A DNA stretch of 64,000 bases from Chitinophaga sp. HK235 (GCF_018255755.1 NZ_CP073766.1:3410001-3474000); one strand, 5' to 3'; counted from the stretch's first letter, positions 32,901 to 42,674 are shown. The notes: generated by a model not told the origin, from the sequence alone. A program made the numbers and translations.

Positions 32901-35540
32901 ATGTTACGACAAATCAGCACTGCATTCCTCGTTATCGGATGCACTACCCTCAGTATCCTCGCGTCCGGCCAGACGTCCGATTCCTGGAAAATGAAACCTT
33001 CCCCACTGCAAACAAGGTGGGCCAAAGATGTCAAACCATCCAGCGTCCTGCCCGAATATCCCCGCCCACAAATGGTGCGGTCCGGATGGGAGAACCTCAA
33101 TGGCCTCTGGAACTATACCATCACCAGCGCGGCTGAACAAACACCTCCCACCACCTACAGCAACCAGATACTCGTCCCATTCCCGCTGGAATCTGCCCTC
33201 TCTGGTGTCGGCAAAACATTACAGCCCGACCAGCGCCTGTGGTATAAACGGACTTTCAACAAACCAGCCTCCAAAGGAAAAGACAAAACCATACTCCACT
33301 TCGGTGCGGTAGATTATAACACCACCGTATTCCTCAACGGGAAAAAAATCGGTGAACATACCGGCGGATATACCGGCTTCAATATCGATATCACCGAACA
33401 CCTGAAAGATAAAAACAATGAACTGGTAGTGTCTGTACTCGACCCTACCGATCAGGGCGACAACCCTCATGGCAAACAGGTATTGCAGCCCCGCAACATC
33501 CTCTACACCGGCAGCAGCGGCATCTGGCAGACCGTATGGCTTGAAACCGTACCCCCTGTATATATCGCCGACCTGAAAATGGTGCCGCAGATAGATCAGC
33601 AACGACTCGATATCCAGGTTAACACCGATGGTAACGCCAACGGCTATACCGTAGAAGCCATCGCCAGCAGCAAGGGAAATGTCATCGGCAGCATAAAAGG
33701 TAAACCCAATACCGACCTGCAACTGTCTGTACCCAATCCTCAACTCTGGTCTCCTAACACCCCTTTCCTCTACGATCTCTCCGTTAGACTGCTCTACAAC
33801 AACAAAGTAGTTGATACGGTAGCATCCTACTTCGGTATGCGCAAAATAGAAATCAAAAAAGATGAAAACGGCCAGGAACGCATCTTCCTGAACGGTAAAT
33901 ATACCTACAACCTCGGCGTGCTCGACCAGGGCTTCTGGCCCGACGGGCTCTATGCGGCCCCCACAGACGAGGCCCTCAAATTTGATATTCTCGCGGTGAA
34001 ATCCATGGGCTTCAACACCATCCGTAAACACGTAAAAGTAGAACCAGACCGCTGGTACTATCACTGCGACCGCGAAGGGATCCTCGTATGGCAGGATATG
34101 GTTACTTGTCCCAATACCACCGTCAGCTCCAGAAAAAACTTTGAAAAGGAAAATATCGCTACCGTCGCCCAACTCTATAACCACCCTTCCATCGTATGCT
34201 GGGTGCTGTTCAACGAAGGCTGGGCACGTTACGATCAGCAACGACTCACCGAAGCCATGAAACAGATGGACCCCTCCCGTCTGATCAACGGCCACACCGG
34301 TGAAAACTATGATCGTGAATCGCCTAAAGACCCCAACGAAAAATGGAAAAGCAGTGACCTCACCGACGTTCATGAATACCCCGGCCCAGGCATCTCTCCA
34401 TCCCTCCCCGGCAAAGCAAGAGTACTCGGTGAATGGGGTGGTGTACAGGTAAGAACACCCAACCACCAATGGAACGCGGCAGAAGGATGGGGTTATATCA
34501 CCAGTACAGCGGCCGGCTTTACCCGCAAATACGAACTCATGAACAAACACCTGAAGCTATATGAAGAAGAAGGATTAAGCGGCTCTATCTACACCGAACC
34601 CTTTGACGTGGAAACAGAAGAAAACGGCCTTGTCTCCTACGACCGCGAAGTAGTTAAAATACCCGTGGCCCGGTTAAGGCAGATACACGGCATCCTCGTA
34701 CCTCCTACCAGTGACGTGGCGGCCGCTTTTATCGTAAAAGATATTGACACCACCAATCCGAACAATAATTACACCGCCCTGCTAGAAGAATACCGGAAAG
34801 GCAAAAAAGATCCGGCATTTCTGCAGCAACTGGCACAAATGGCTGCCAGTGTAAATGATAAATCCAATGCGGTTAAAATCGCCAATGATTTTATCGCACA
34901 GCTGAAAGCTCCATACACTAACAGCCAGTTGGCATTTATCAGTAAATTCACTACCAGCAGCCGTGACAAAGGATTTCAGCTACTCCTGGCCAATCGTGAA
35001 CAAATCAACCAGGCACTGGGACAACGTCAGGCAGACCGAAAACTGATGGGCATCATCTTTGGCGAAGAGATCCAGCCATATGTGCAGGACGCCGCCGCCA
35101 CACCCGACTGGAACAAAATAGAAGCAAAAACCAAACAATACGGCGCCCCCGGAGAAGAAATATTCCTGCGCGCCAAAACCATTCATCTGCTGAATCAGAA
35201 AGATTACGACAACTTCGCCACCACGGCAGACCAATACGTGGGTAAATGTGCCGCCTACATTTCAGCCAATGAGCTCAACACCTACGCATGGACCGTGTTT
35301 GAAAATCTCTCTGATCCCACTCATCTCAACAATGCGGCCAATTGGTGTCAGCATCTGCTGAAAGCAGGCGATAATCCGGCCTACATCGACACATACGCCA
35401 ATGTGCTCTATAAAGCCGGTAAAAAAGAAGATGCAATCGCCTATGAAGAAAAAGCCGTTCAACTGGCACCATCAAGTGACAAAATGAATTATCAGGACAC
35501 CCTGGATAAAATGAAAAAAGGTGAAAAAACCTGGAAATAA
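32901..35540 (+). CDS. glycoside hydrolase family 2 enzyme with C-terminal helical extension
   Basis: 879 residues, secreted (signal peptide ending ILASGQ). GH2 sugar-binding (about 50-210), immunoglobulin-like (210-310) and TIM-barrel (310-600) domains. The acid/base Glu is in WVLFNEGWARYD and the nucleophile in RVLGEWGGVQ. Family members are beta-galactosidases, beta-glucuronidases or beta-mannosidases; the activity is not readable here. About 270 residues after the barrel form a helical tail ending in TPR-like text (YIDTYANVLYKAGKKEDAIA), which the shorter GH2 paralog at 53.6 kb lacks. Downstream of the sigma/FecR pair and possibly controlled by it. Confidence 0.9.
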   Translation: MLRQISTAFLVIGCTTLSILASGQTSDSWKMKPSPLQTRWAKDVKPSSVLPEYPRPQMVRSGWENLNGLWNYTITSAAEQTPPTTYSNQILVPFPLESALSGVGKTLQPDQRLWYKRTFNKPASKGKDKTILHFGAVDYNTTVFLNGKKIGEHTGGYTGFNIDITEHLKDKNNELVVSVLDPTDQGDNPHGKQVLQPRNILYTGSSGIWQTVWLETVPPVYIADLKMVPQIDQQRLDIQVNTDGNANGYTVEAIASSKGNVIGSIKGKPNTDLQLSVPNPQLWSPNTPFLYDLSVRLLYNNKVVDTVASYFGMRKIEIKKDENGQERIFLNGKYTYNLGVLDQGFWPDGLYAAPTDEALKFDILAVKSMGFNTIRKHVKVEPDRWYYHCDREGILVWQDMVTCPNTTVSSRKNFEKENIATVAQLYNHPSIVCWVLFNEGWARYDQQRLTEAMKQMDPSRLINGHTGENYDRESPKDPNEKWKSSDLTDVHEYPGPGISPSLPGKARVLGEWGGVQVRTPNHQWNAAEGWGYITSTAAGFTRKYELMNKHLKLYEEEGLSGSIYTEPFDVETEENGLVSYDREVVKIPVARLRQIHGILVPPTSDVAAAFIVKDIDTTNPNNNYTALLEEYRKGKKDPAFLQQLAQMAASVNDKSNAVKIANDFIAQLKAPYTNSQLAFISKFTTSSRDKGFQLLLANREQINQALGQRQADRKLMGIIFGEEIQPYVQDAAATPDWNKIEAKTKQYGAPGEEIFLRAKTIHLLNQKDYDNFATTADQYVGKCAAYISANELNTYAWTVFENLSDPTHLNNAANWCQHLLKAGDNPAYIDTYANVLYKAGKKEDAIAYEEKAVQLAPSSDKMNYQDTLDKMKKGEKTWK

Positions 35541-35541
35541 A

Positions 35542-35895
35542 ATGAAACCTGCAGCAGCATATTATGAAATGTCATTACTGGCCGCTGCTCATTTTAACGT
35601 CCAGCCCTTTCTGGCGGATTATGTCATGGTACACACGCTTTTCCCGCTGTGTTATGAGACCGCCGCACATTATATGGAAAAAGGTGCCCTCAGGAGGTTG
35701 TTACTCAACACCCTGGGGCACTTCCGGGTGACAGAGGACCGCAGACAGCTGTACCTCAGCTTCGAAAACGGGTATACACTCGCTCATTTCAACAGCGATA
35801 TTACCTGGACCGAATTCTTTGCCGGTGGCTCCGTTCCCTTTGAAGGCCCCATCCTGAACAAGATCAGGGCCCAGTATAAAGACTGGGGCCTGTAA
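35542..35895 (+). CDS. conserved-looking protein of unknown function
   Basis: 117 residues, soluble, no recognised domain. Two helical stretches (AYYEMSLLAAAHFNVQPFLADY and ETAAHYMEKGALRRLLLNTLG; the first has 22 residues so only its ends matter) precede an Arg-rich turn and an aromatic C-terminal half (DITWTEFFAGG). I start it at the ATG at 35542, one base after the GH2 stop; a GTG inside GH2 at 35521 is possible. Tight spacing implies co-transcription with GH2. A hairpin terminator follows the stop. Confidence 0.55.
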   Translation: MKPAAAYYEMSLLAAAHFNVQPFLADYVMVHTLFPLCYETAAHYMEKGALRRLLLNTLGHFRVTEDRRQLYLSFENGYTLAHFNSDITWTEFFAGGSVPFEGPILNKIRAQYKDWGL

Positions 35896-35945
35896 CTGCG
35901 ATGACCGAAGCGAGTATTATGATGCTCCCTTCGGTCATCACAGTT
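35894..35945. terminator. bidirectional terminator between convergent genes
   Basis: Long hairpin with arms 35894-35910 and 35929-35945: ten perfect pairs near the loop, a 2x2 internal mismatch, then five more pairs. It overlaps the stop of the unknown protein (35895) and that of the converging glycosyltransferase-like gene (35944). Confidence 0.75.
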
Positions 35946-36531
35946 ATAACCATTCCTCCGGCACATCTGCCAGTTCCTGTACAATATTCAGGGTAGGTAA
36001 AAAAGTAAAACGCAACTGCAGGTTGTTGATGGCTGTCAACAGTCGGCGTAGCCAGTGAGACGAACTGGAATCGATGAACTCAAACAATTCGGGATAAAAA
36101 CGCCGCATGCCCAGCAGATAAAAGCCCCCATGCTGAGCAGGACCTATGACCACCTCATTCCGTTTCAGGATGGCAAAAGCTTCATTCAGCAGCTCCGGGG
36201 AAAGATGCGGACAGTCCATACCAATCATCACCACTTCCTGATAGCCCGTCGCAAATGCCAGGTTAAAGGCAAGCGACATGGATTCTCCGGGGCTATGGGC
36301 CAGTCTGGGGAAAATGATATATTCTTCCCATAGTCCGAAATCACTTTTATCTTCCAGCACCACATATTTATCCATGGTAGTATAGGATGCTATTTCCTGT
36401 GTGTGAATCAGCAAATGGTGGAATATCTCGCGGGTTTTAAAATCGCCTACAGAGGCTTTGAGCCGGGTATTAGCCACAGTGGTTTCCTTGTCTCTCGCAA
36501 GGACGATCAGTGCCTGGTTGAACTCTATCAT
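35944..36531 (-). CDS. DUF2064/TIGR04282-family GT-A nucleotidyl/glycosyltransferase-like protein
   Basis: 195 residues. GT-A-like fold with IGMDCPHLSPELLNEAF (Asp for metal/nucleotide), VVIGPAQHGGFYLLGM and LRFTFLPTLNIVQELAD, all matching the DUF2064/CofC-like family (often called arsenosugar biosynthesis glycosyltransferase). The usual N-terminal KAPxPGxVKTRL loop is replaced by ARDKETTVANTRLKASVG, so the nucleotide-binding end is divergent. No partner from an arsenosugar or cofactor F420 pathway is nearby, so the function is open. Confidence 0.75.
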   Translation of the reverse strand: MIEFNQALIVLARDKETTVANTRLKASVGDFKTREIFHHLLIHTQEIASYTTMDKYVVLEDKSDFGLWEEYIIFPRLAHSPGESMSLAFNLAFATGYQEVVMIGMDCPHLSPELLNEAFAILKRNEVVIGPAQHGGFYLLGMRRFYPELFEFIDSSSSHWLRRLLTAINNLQLRFTFLPTLNIVQELADVPEEWL

Positions 36532-36744
36532 ATGGGCCAGGATTTTTTAGAGGTTAGCGTACCAACAATTTACGCGTTTCGAGGGGTAAAGGTTGTCTGA
36601 TGATTGTTAATAAAAGCTTTTAGCATTCATTATTTTTGTTAATCTTTCCAGGATAACTTCTTATTTACCCGTCTGCTATATCCCCATTAAAATCCTGTAA
36701 AAACAGTAAATTGTCCGATATTTGTTACCCTATTTCAACTTTTT

Positions 36745-38811
36745 ATGAAAGTTTGCATTGCAGAAAAACCAAGTGTGGCCAGAGATATAGCAGAAGTAAT
36801 CGGTGCGAAGCAACGCAGGGATGGCTACTACGAAGGCAATGGCTACCAGGTAACCTGGACTTTCGGCCATTTTTGTACACTGAAGGAACCACACGATTAT
36901 TACGAACAATGGAAGTTCTGGCGGTTGGAAGACCTCCCCATGATCCCTCCCAGCTTTGGCATCAAACTCATCGAGAATGAGGGCGTACAGAAACAGTTCA
37001 AGGTCATAGAAGGACTGGTACAACAATGTGACGAAGTGATCAACTGCGGGGATGCCGGGCAGGAAGGAGAGCTCATACAACGATGGGTACTGCTCAAAGC
37101 CAAATGTAGCGCTCCTGTAAAAAGACTGTGGATATCTTCCCTCACGGAAGAGGCTATACGTAATGGATTTCAGCAACTGAAGGAGGCTGACCAGTACAAC
37201 AATCTATATGCTGCCGGCAGCGCCCGCGCCATCGGCGACTGGCTCCTGGGCATGAACGCCACCCGCCTGTTCACCAAAAAATTTGGTATGGGCAAAGCAG
37301 TATTGTCTATTGGCAGGGTACAAACCCCCACCCTGGCCATGATAGTGGCCAGACAGAAAGAAATCAATGCCTTTGTGTCGGAAGATTACTGGGAGTTAAA
37401 AACCCTGTATCGTGATGTGGAGTTCACAGCTGCCATAGACCGCCTGGGCAGTGTGGAAAAAGCACAGAAAGGGCTGGACTATCTGCAGCAGCATCTGTTT
37501 GAAGTCACCTCCTTTGAGAAAAAAGATGGGAAAGAAGGGAATCCCCGCCTCTTTGACCTCACCTCTCTGCAGGTGGCCGCCAATAAGAAGTACGCCTACT
37601 CCGCCGATGATACGCTGAAGTATGTGCAGAACCTCTACGAGAAAAAACTGGTCACCTACCCCCGTGTAGATACCACCTACCTCACGGAAGACCTGCATCC
37701 CAAAGTGACCGGCATCCTGCAGGACATGACACCATATGCAGCCCTCACCGCCCCGGTATTGGCCAATCCCATCCCTAAACTGAAAACCGTTTTTGACGAT
37801 AAGAAAGTAACGGATCACCATGCTATCATCCCCACCGGTGTACATCCCGGTGGCCTTGGACTGGATGAAAAAAGAATATATGATCTCATTGCACGCCGCT
37901 TCATCGCTGCGTTTTATCCGGAATGTAAGATCTCCAATACCACCGTACTGGGAAAAGTAGGCCAGGTACCTTTTAAAGTAACGGGTAAACAGATCATCGA
38001 GCCGGGCTGGAAGGAAGTATATGCCAATGATACCAGCATCAAAAAAGAAGGCGAAGAAGAAGAAAAATTCATTCCTGATTTTGTGGTAGGTGAAAGCGGA
38101 CCACATACGCCCCGCATACATCAGGGCAAAACCACTCCGCCCAAAGCGTTTACAGAAGCCAGTCTGCTCAGGGCCATGGAAACAGCCGGCAAACAGGTGG
38201 ATGACGAAGAAATGCGCGAGCTACTGAAAGACAATGGTATCGGCCGGCCTTCTACCCGCGCCAATATCATAGAAACCCTGTTCCGCCGCAAATACATCGA
38301 CAAAAGGAAAAAAAATATCTTTGCCACACAAACCGGCATCGACCTGATTGATACCATACAAACAGAACTGCTCAAAAGCGCAGAACTTACCGGCCAGTGG
38401 GAACGGAAACTCCGGCTTATTGAAAAAGGCGAATACACCATGGACACTTTCAAGGAAGAGCTGATCACCATGGTAGTAGACCTCACCAAAGAGGTAAAGA
38501 CCGCCAGCTACAAAACCATCACCATCGCGCCGGATGCACCACCACCGCCACCGGAAAAACCTAAAAAGGAACGGAAACCCAAAGCAGAAAAGAAACCGGT
38601 GGACCTGGCCACCATGCAGTGCCCCAAGTGTAAAGAGCACGCCTTATTAAAAGGCAACAGCGCCTACGGATGCAGCAACTTCAAAGTATGCGGGTTTAAA
38701 CTGCCTTTTGAAGTGAATGGCAAAAAACTGACTGACAAACAGATACAAGATCTCGTGACCAAGGGAAAAGCCGGCAAATTAAAGCTGACAGACAACTTTG
38801 AGATCAGCTAA
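36745..38811 (+). CDS. topB: DNA topoisomerase III
   Basis: 688 residues. Type IA topoisomerase that decatenates single-strand-containing DNA. The Toprim domain begins at KPSVARDIAEVIGA and includes NCGDAGQEGELI. The central gate has GRVQTPTLAMIVARQKE, and the catalytic Tyr lies in LVTYPRVDTTYLTEDLHP. The C-terminal tail is a Lys/Pro linker (PPPPEKPKKERKPKAEKK) and one C4 zinc element (CPKCKEHALLKGNSAYGC). Length and domain order are those of Bacteroidota TopB, which is often found on chromosomes and mobile elements alike; I see no mobile context here. Confidence 0.93.
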   Translation: MKVCIAEKPSVARDIAEVIGAKQRRDGYYEGNGYQVTWTFGHFCTLKEPHDYYEQWKFWRLEDLPMIPPSFGIKLIENEGVQKQFKVIEGLVQQCDEVINCGDAGQEGELIQRWVLLKAKCSAPVKRLWISSLTEEAIRNGFQQLKEADQYNNLYAAGSARAIGDWLLGMNATRLFTKKFGMGKAVLSIGRVQTPTLAMIVARQKEINAFVSEDYWELKTLYRDVEFTAAIDRLGSVEKAQKGLDYLQQHLFEVTSFEKKDGKEGNPRLFDLTSLQVAANKKYAYSADDTLKYVQNLYEKKLVTYPRVDTTYLTEDLHPKVTGILQDMTPYAALTAPVLANPIPKLKTVFDDKKVTDHHAIIPTGVHPGGLGLDEKRIYDLIARRFIAAFYPECKISNTTVLGKVGQVPFKVTGKQIIEPGWKEVYANDTSIKKEGEEEEKFIPDFVVGESGPHTPRIHQGKTTPPKAFTEASLLRAMETAGKQVDDEEMRELLKDNGIGRPSTRANIIETLFRRKYIDKRKKNIFATQTGIDLIDTIQTELLKSAELTGQWERKLRLIEKGEYTMDTFKEELITMVVDLTKEVKTASYKTITIAPDAPPPPPEKPKKERKPKAEKKPVDLATMQCPKCKEHALLKGNSAYGCSNFKVCGFKLPFEVNGKKLTDKQIQDLVTKGKAGKLKLTDNFEIS

Positions 38812-38817
38812 GTGATT

Positions 38818-39693
38818 TTATAAAACAAACAGGCTTTTATCATATTCCGGGCAGGCTCCTTCACGCGTGGTCACAAATCCGCTAACGGCAATGGCCAGAT
38901 CGAGTGCTTCATTTACCGGCCTGCCACTCAGCAAGCGTGACAGAAAGCCCGCCAGGAAAGCATCGCCACTGCCCACCGTATCCTTTACCGTCACCTGCCT
39001 GGCAGGACGGTCGTAGAAGGTGTCTTTGTTGACATACAAAGCACCTTTACTTCCGCGGGTGATGATCAGTTGTTGTACCCCATACTGCTGCATCACCGCC
39101 TGTGCTCCCTCCAATGGAGTAGCAGCGGATGTTCCGTCAGCTTCCAGCACCAGCCTCAGTTCTTCTTCATTCATCTTCACCAGGTCTACCTGATGCAACA
39201 ATTCCCGGATGGTGGCCATAGAACTGTGTGGCGGACGGATATTAATGTCCATTACTTTGAAGGCAGCGCTGCGGAGCAGCCTGCGCAGCGTGTATTCAGA
39301 CACCTGGCTGCGGATGGCCAGGCTACCGAATACAAAAGCCGCGGCACGGCTCACCAGTGTTTCATATGCCGGTTGCCAGGCAATAAAATCCCAGGCTACC
39401 GGTTGCAGGATATCGTAATGCATTTCGTTGTCGGCGCCTGCCGTGGCTAGTACCGCACCGGTAGGATACTGGCGGTTGCGTTGTATGCCATCCGTTGGCA
39501 GCTGCCATTGATGCAGTATATCCAGCAGTTCATCCCCCGCTTTATCTGCACCGATACTGCTGATGATATGGCTATCCATTCCCAGCCTGGACAGGTGATA
39601 AGCAACATTCAGCGGCGCTCCGCCGGGTTTGCGGGTACCATCGGTAAATCTGTCCCAGAGCATTTCTCCGAAACATACGGTAACAGGCTTCAT
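38818..39693 (-). CDS. PfkB-family sugar kinase (fructokinase-like)
   Basis: 291 residues, ribokinase fold. GGAPLNVAYHLSRLG at about residues 24-38 is the substrate-binding signature (the GG after the first strand), and DTVGSGDAFLAGFLSRL near residue 245 holds the catalytic Asp and anion hole. Phosphorylates a sugar with ATP; the FGEMLWDRFTDG start and the overall pattern are closest to fructokinases. Stops 7 bp from the converging topB without a terminator. No sugar transporter is adjacent, so it is probably housekeeping. Confidence 0.88.
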   Translation of the reverse strand: MKPVTVCFGEMLWDRFTDGTRKPGGAPLNVAYHLSRLGMDSHIISSIGADKAGDELLDILHQWQLPTDGIQRNRQYPTGAVLATAGADNEMHYDILQPVAWDFIAWQPAYETLVSRAAAFVFGSLAIRSQVSEYTLRRLLRSAAFKVMDINIRPPHSSMATIRELLHQVDLVKMNEEELRLVLEADGTSAATPLEGAQAVMQQYGVQQLIITRGSKGALYVNKDTFYDRPARQVTVKDTVGSGDAFLAGFLSRLLSGRPVNEALDLAIAVSGFVTTREGACPEYDKSLFVL

Positions 39694-39754
39694 GCTATGT
39701 AGTTTTTACAGATAAGTGGCATATAAGGGAAGATACTATCTTTCTTCAAGATAA

Positions 39755-41713
39755 TTAGCCGCGTAATTGTTTCTCCAGTTTTGTGACCGCAGCTCTCATG
39801 TTAATTCCCTTTCCCAGTACGGGTTTAAAGATATCTCCTTCCTCCCGCAGGCGCGCTGCAGCATTGTGAATGTTAAAATCCTTCATCTTCATTCCTTTTT
39901 TCACTTCTTCCCAATGCAGCGGCATCGATACGGTGGCACCGGGTTTGGGACGAAGAGAATAAGGAGCGGCTACGGTGGCTTTGGGCCTGTTTTGCAGAAA
40001 GTCGATGTACATTTTTCGTTTACGCCTGGTAGTGGCCCTTTCAATACTGGTAATATCCGGTATTCGGGCATGCACCATGGTGGCAATCACGCGCGCGAAT
40101 TCCCGGGACTGTTCATACGTATAAAGGGCACCTAGTGGAATATAAATATGCAGACCGGCAGAACCGGAGGTTTTGCAATAGCCGGGAATACCGGCTGCAT
40201 GCAGGATATCGTGGGTAACACGGGCTGCTTCAATCACCTGGTCAAAGGTGGTCTGGTCAGGATCGAGATCAATAATACACCAGTCGGGATGGTCTGGCTG
40301 CTGACGGCGGCTGCTCCAGGGATTGATTTCGATACAGCCCAGCGAAGCCATATACAGGAGTGTGGCCTCGTCATCACCCACCAGGTATTCTTTTTCCCGG
40401 TTATCATCATCACTACGGTAAGGAAAAGTAGATGCCCAGGAAGGAGCTTTGCCGGAAACATCTTTCTGGTAGAAGCTGGCGCCATGTATCCCGTTGGGAA
40501 AGCGGTTGAGCGATTGTGGCCTGTCTTTCAGATAAGGTACCATGTAGGGTGCTATCGCATAATAATAGTTGATCATATCCCTTTTAGTGATATGGTCTTC
40601 CGGCCAGTATATTTTGCTGAGATTGGTAAACTTCAGCGCATGTCCTTTGATGGTACGGACCTGTGTTTCCTCTCCGGGGTTGAGCAGGATGCCTGTCTCT
40701 TTGCCATTGGATGCCTTTACAGGTTTTTCGGCTACTACCTGTGCAGGAGATTTATCGTCACGCATCCCTTCAAAGGAAGGATGCCGCATCACCCCATCGG
40801 GCGTCATTTCGCGGAAGCTCACTTCGCAGATCAGCTGTGGCTTTAACCATACCGCTGCAGCTTTAGGTGGATGAGGGCGGAAAGGAGAAGTTTTGTTGAC
40901 ATCCGGCTCTGCAGCAAAAGGCGTTTTTTTTATCTCCAGTGGTTTAAAACGTTGCAGCAGTTCCCGTTGCTGTGTAATAGAAAACCCTGTCCCTATTTTG
41001 CCGGTATATTGTAGTTTACCTTTTTCGTATACCCCTACCAGTAAGGAGCTGAAAGGTTTGGAAGAACCTTCATTTTTCGTATAGCCACCGATCACTACTT
41101 CCTGGCGGGAGCCGGTTTTTATTTTTAGCCATTCTCTGGAGCGGGTACCGGGATAGTAGCTGCTATCTGTTTTTTTGGCGATGATACCTTCCAGATTTAA
41201 TTTCTGTGCCTGTTTAAAAAAATCGGTGCCTTCAGTAATGAATCCTTCGCTGAAGCGGAGGGTACTGTCATCGACCGGCATCAGCTGTTCCAATAATTTT
41301 TTCCGTTGCAGTAATGGAAGCATGGTGGTGTTTTTACCATTGAGCCACAACAGGTCGAAGAGATAATATACGAGGAGGCCGTCTGCTTCGTTGCGCCAGT
41401 TTTGCAGAGCGCTGAAGATGGGCATTCCTTCTTCGTTGATGACAACGATTTCACCGTCTACTACTGCGTTTACTTTCCACTGTTGTAATGCCAGGTATAC
41501 CGGAAAATATTTTTCGTTGAAAGATGCATTGTTGCGTGACCGCAGTTCTACTTCGCCTTTATTGAGAAAGGCGAGTGCACGGTAGCCGTCCCATTTAATT
41601 TCGTATAGCCATCCGGGTTGGTCGGTGGCCGCAGAGGCCAGGGTGGCCAGCATGGGAGTGGTGTTTTTAGGCAGCGGCATTGCCTGTGTAGCAGAGGTAT
41701 GCGGGGCGCGCAT
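39755..41713 (-). CDS. ligD: DNA ligase D (ligase plus polymerase/primase domains)
   Basis: 652 residues. An ATP-dependent ligase domain comes first (about 20-325), with the adenylated Lys40 in YEIKWDGYRAL, VVDGEIVV and GIIAKKTDS. Then a LigD polymerase domain (about 350-650): FTNLSKIYWPEDHITKRDMI, CIIDLDPDQTTFDQV (metal Asp pair) and SGSAGLHIYIPLG. The phosphoesterase domain found in many LigD proteins is absent. Acts with Ku in non-homologous end joining; no ku gene is in the window. Only 13 bp after the metallo-hydrolase, so co-transcribed with it. Confidence 0.92.
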   Translation of the reverse strand: MRAPHTSATQAMPLPKNTTPMLATLASAATDQPGWLYEIKWDGYRALAFLNKGEVELRSRNNASFNEKYFPVYLALQQWKVNAVVDGEIVVINEEGMPIFSALQNWRNEADGLLVYYLFDLLWLNGKNTTMLPLLQRKKLLEQLMPVDDSTLRFSEGFITEGTDFFKQAQKLNLEGIIAKKTDSSYYPGTRSREWLKIKTGSRQEVVIGGYTKNEGSSKPFSSLLVGVYEKGKLQYTGKIGTGFSITQQRELLQRFKPLEIKKTPFAAEPDVNKTSPFRPHPPKAAAVWLKPQLICEVSFREMTPDGVMRHPSFEGMRDDKSPAQVVAEKPVKASNGKETGILLNPGEETQVRTIKGHALKFTNLSKIYWPEDHITKRDMINYYYAIAPYMVPYLKDRPQSLNRFPNGIHGASFYQKDVSGKAPSWASTFPYRSDDDNREKEYLVGDDEATLLYMASLGCIEINPWSSRRQQPDHPDWCIIDLDPDQTTFDQVIEAARVTHDILHAAGIPGYCKTSGSAGLHIYIPLGALYTYEQSREFARVIATMVHARIPDITSIERATTRRKRKMYIDFLQNRPKATVAAPYSLRPKPGATVSMPLHWEEVKKGMKMKDFNIHNAAARLREEGDIFKPVLGKGINMRAAVTKLEKQLRG

Positions 41714-41726
41714 GTATAGCTGTTTT

Positions 41727-42674
41727 TTAGGCCTTTCTTCTGTTGTAAATCAAAGCACCGGTAGCCACTATTGCTATGACGCCGGCCAGTACTACCCAGC
41801 GGAAAGGAGGAGGGGATGGTACATATTCCACACCGTTGACGCCTGCTACAGCGGATTCTTTGGAATATCTTCCAAAATGGGGTTTGGCTATTGATTTAAA
41901 ATGATCTGCCAGCCATTGCAGGCGGTGTTGCATGGCTTTGCCATGGAGTGGGCGGCCATGTCCGGTGGCTACGGTGTACGGTTGCAGTGCGGCGAGTTTT
42001 TTCACGCTGGTTTCTGCAGCCACCCAATCAGGGGTAAAGTAGCGGGGAGGACCGGATATATGCCTTGATTGAGCTAGCGTACAGGTGAGTGCTTCGGCCC
42101 TGGTAGTGGCAAAGGCGTCGCCGGCCAGCAGCAGCCCGTCTGATTCCCGGTACAAGCTGATATGACCGGGCGTATGGCCGGGCGTTTCGATATAACGCCA
42201 GCCTTCCAGACCGGGGACTGATTTATCTTCCGGCAGCAATAGCAGATGACCATTGAGATCGATGGGGTCCTGTGGAAAAATCCATGACATCATGCTGATG
42301 ATGCCTCCGCCGGCGTAGGGGTCTGGTGGCGGGTAAGCAGACCTTCCGGTGAGATAGGGAGCTTCCAGGTAATGTGCATACACGGGCACCTCCCACTCTC
42401 TCAGCAATTTAGGCAAAGCTCCTACATGGTCGAAATGCCCATGTGTTAAAACGATGGCCGCCGGGGCAAAATGCGGGGCAAACAGCTCCTTCGACAGCTT
42501 TTTAATTTTGCGGGCCGAAGTGCGCAGCCCGGCATCTACCAATACCCAGGACCGGGTACGGACATTCTGTATCAGATACATATTCACAAAAACATCCCTG
42601 ATGCCCCATACGCCCGGTGCTACCTGAAACCATCCCTTGCTTTTCAGTCCTTGCAATGTCTTCACTTTTTCCAT
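41727..42674 (-). CDS. MBL-fold metallo-hydrolase with C-terminal membrane anchor
   Basis: 315 residues. Metal motif HGHFDHVG near residue 77 (HxHxDH), further ligands in IETPGHTPGHISLY, LLAGDAF and VATGHGRPL. The last ~40 residues contain one hydrophobic helix (VVLAGVIAIVATGALIY) ending in RRKA, so the catalytic domain is probably held at the membrane. Substrate unknown; the fold spans lactonases, glyoxalase II-like thioesterases and nucleases. ATG at 42674 used; a GTG three codons upstream is possible. Directly upstream of ligD. Confidence 0.82.
   Translation of the reverse strand: MEKVKTLQGLKSKGWFQVAPGVWGIRDVFVNMYLIQNVRTRSWVLVDAGLRTSARKIKKLSKELFAPHFAPAAIVLTHGHFDHVGALPKLLREWEVPVYAHYLEAPYLTGRSAYPPPDPYAGGGIISMMSWIFPQDPIDLNGHLLLLPEDKSVPGLEGWRYIETPGHTPGHISLYRESDGLLLAGDAFATTRAEALTCTLAQSRHISGPPRYFTPDWVAAETSVKKLAALQPYTVATGHGRPLHGKAMQHRLQWLADHFKSIAKPHFGRYSKESAVAGVNGVEYVPSPPPFRWVVLAGVIAIVATGALIYNRRKA

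Noticed and set aside
33219..34550. 443-codon open frame on minus inside the GH2 gene
   Set aside because: Antisense shadow of the GH2 catalytic region; Phe/Val/Gly-rich with no family features.
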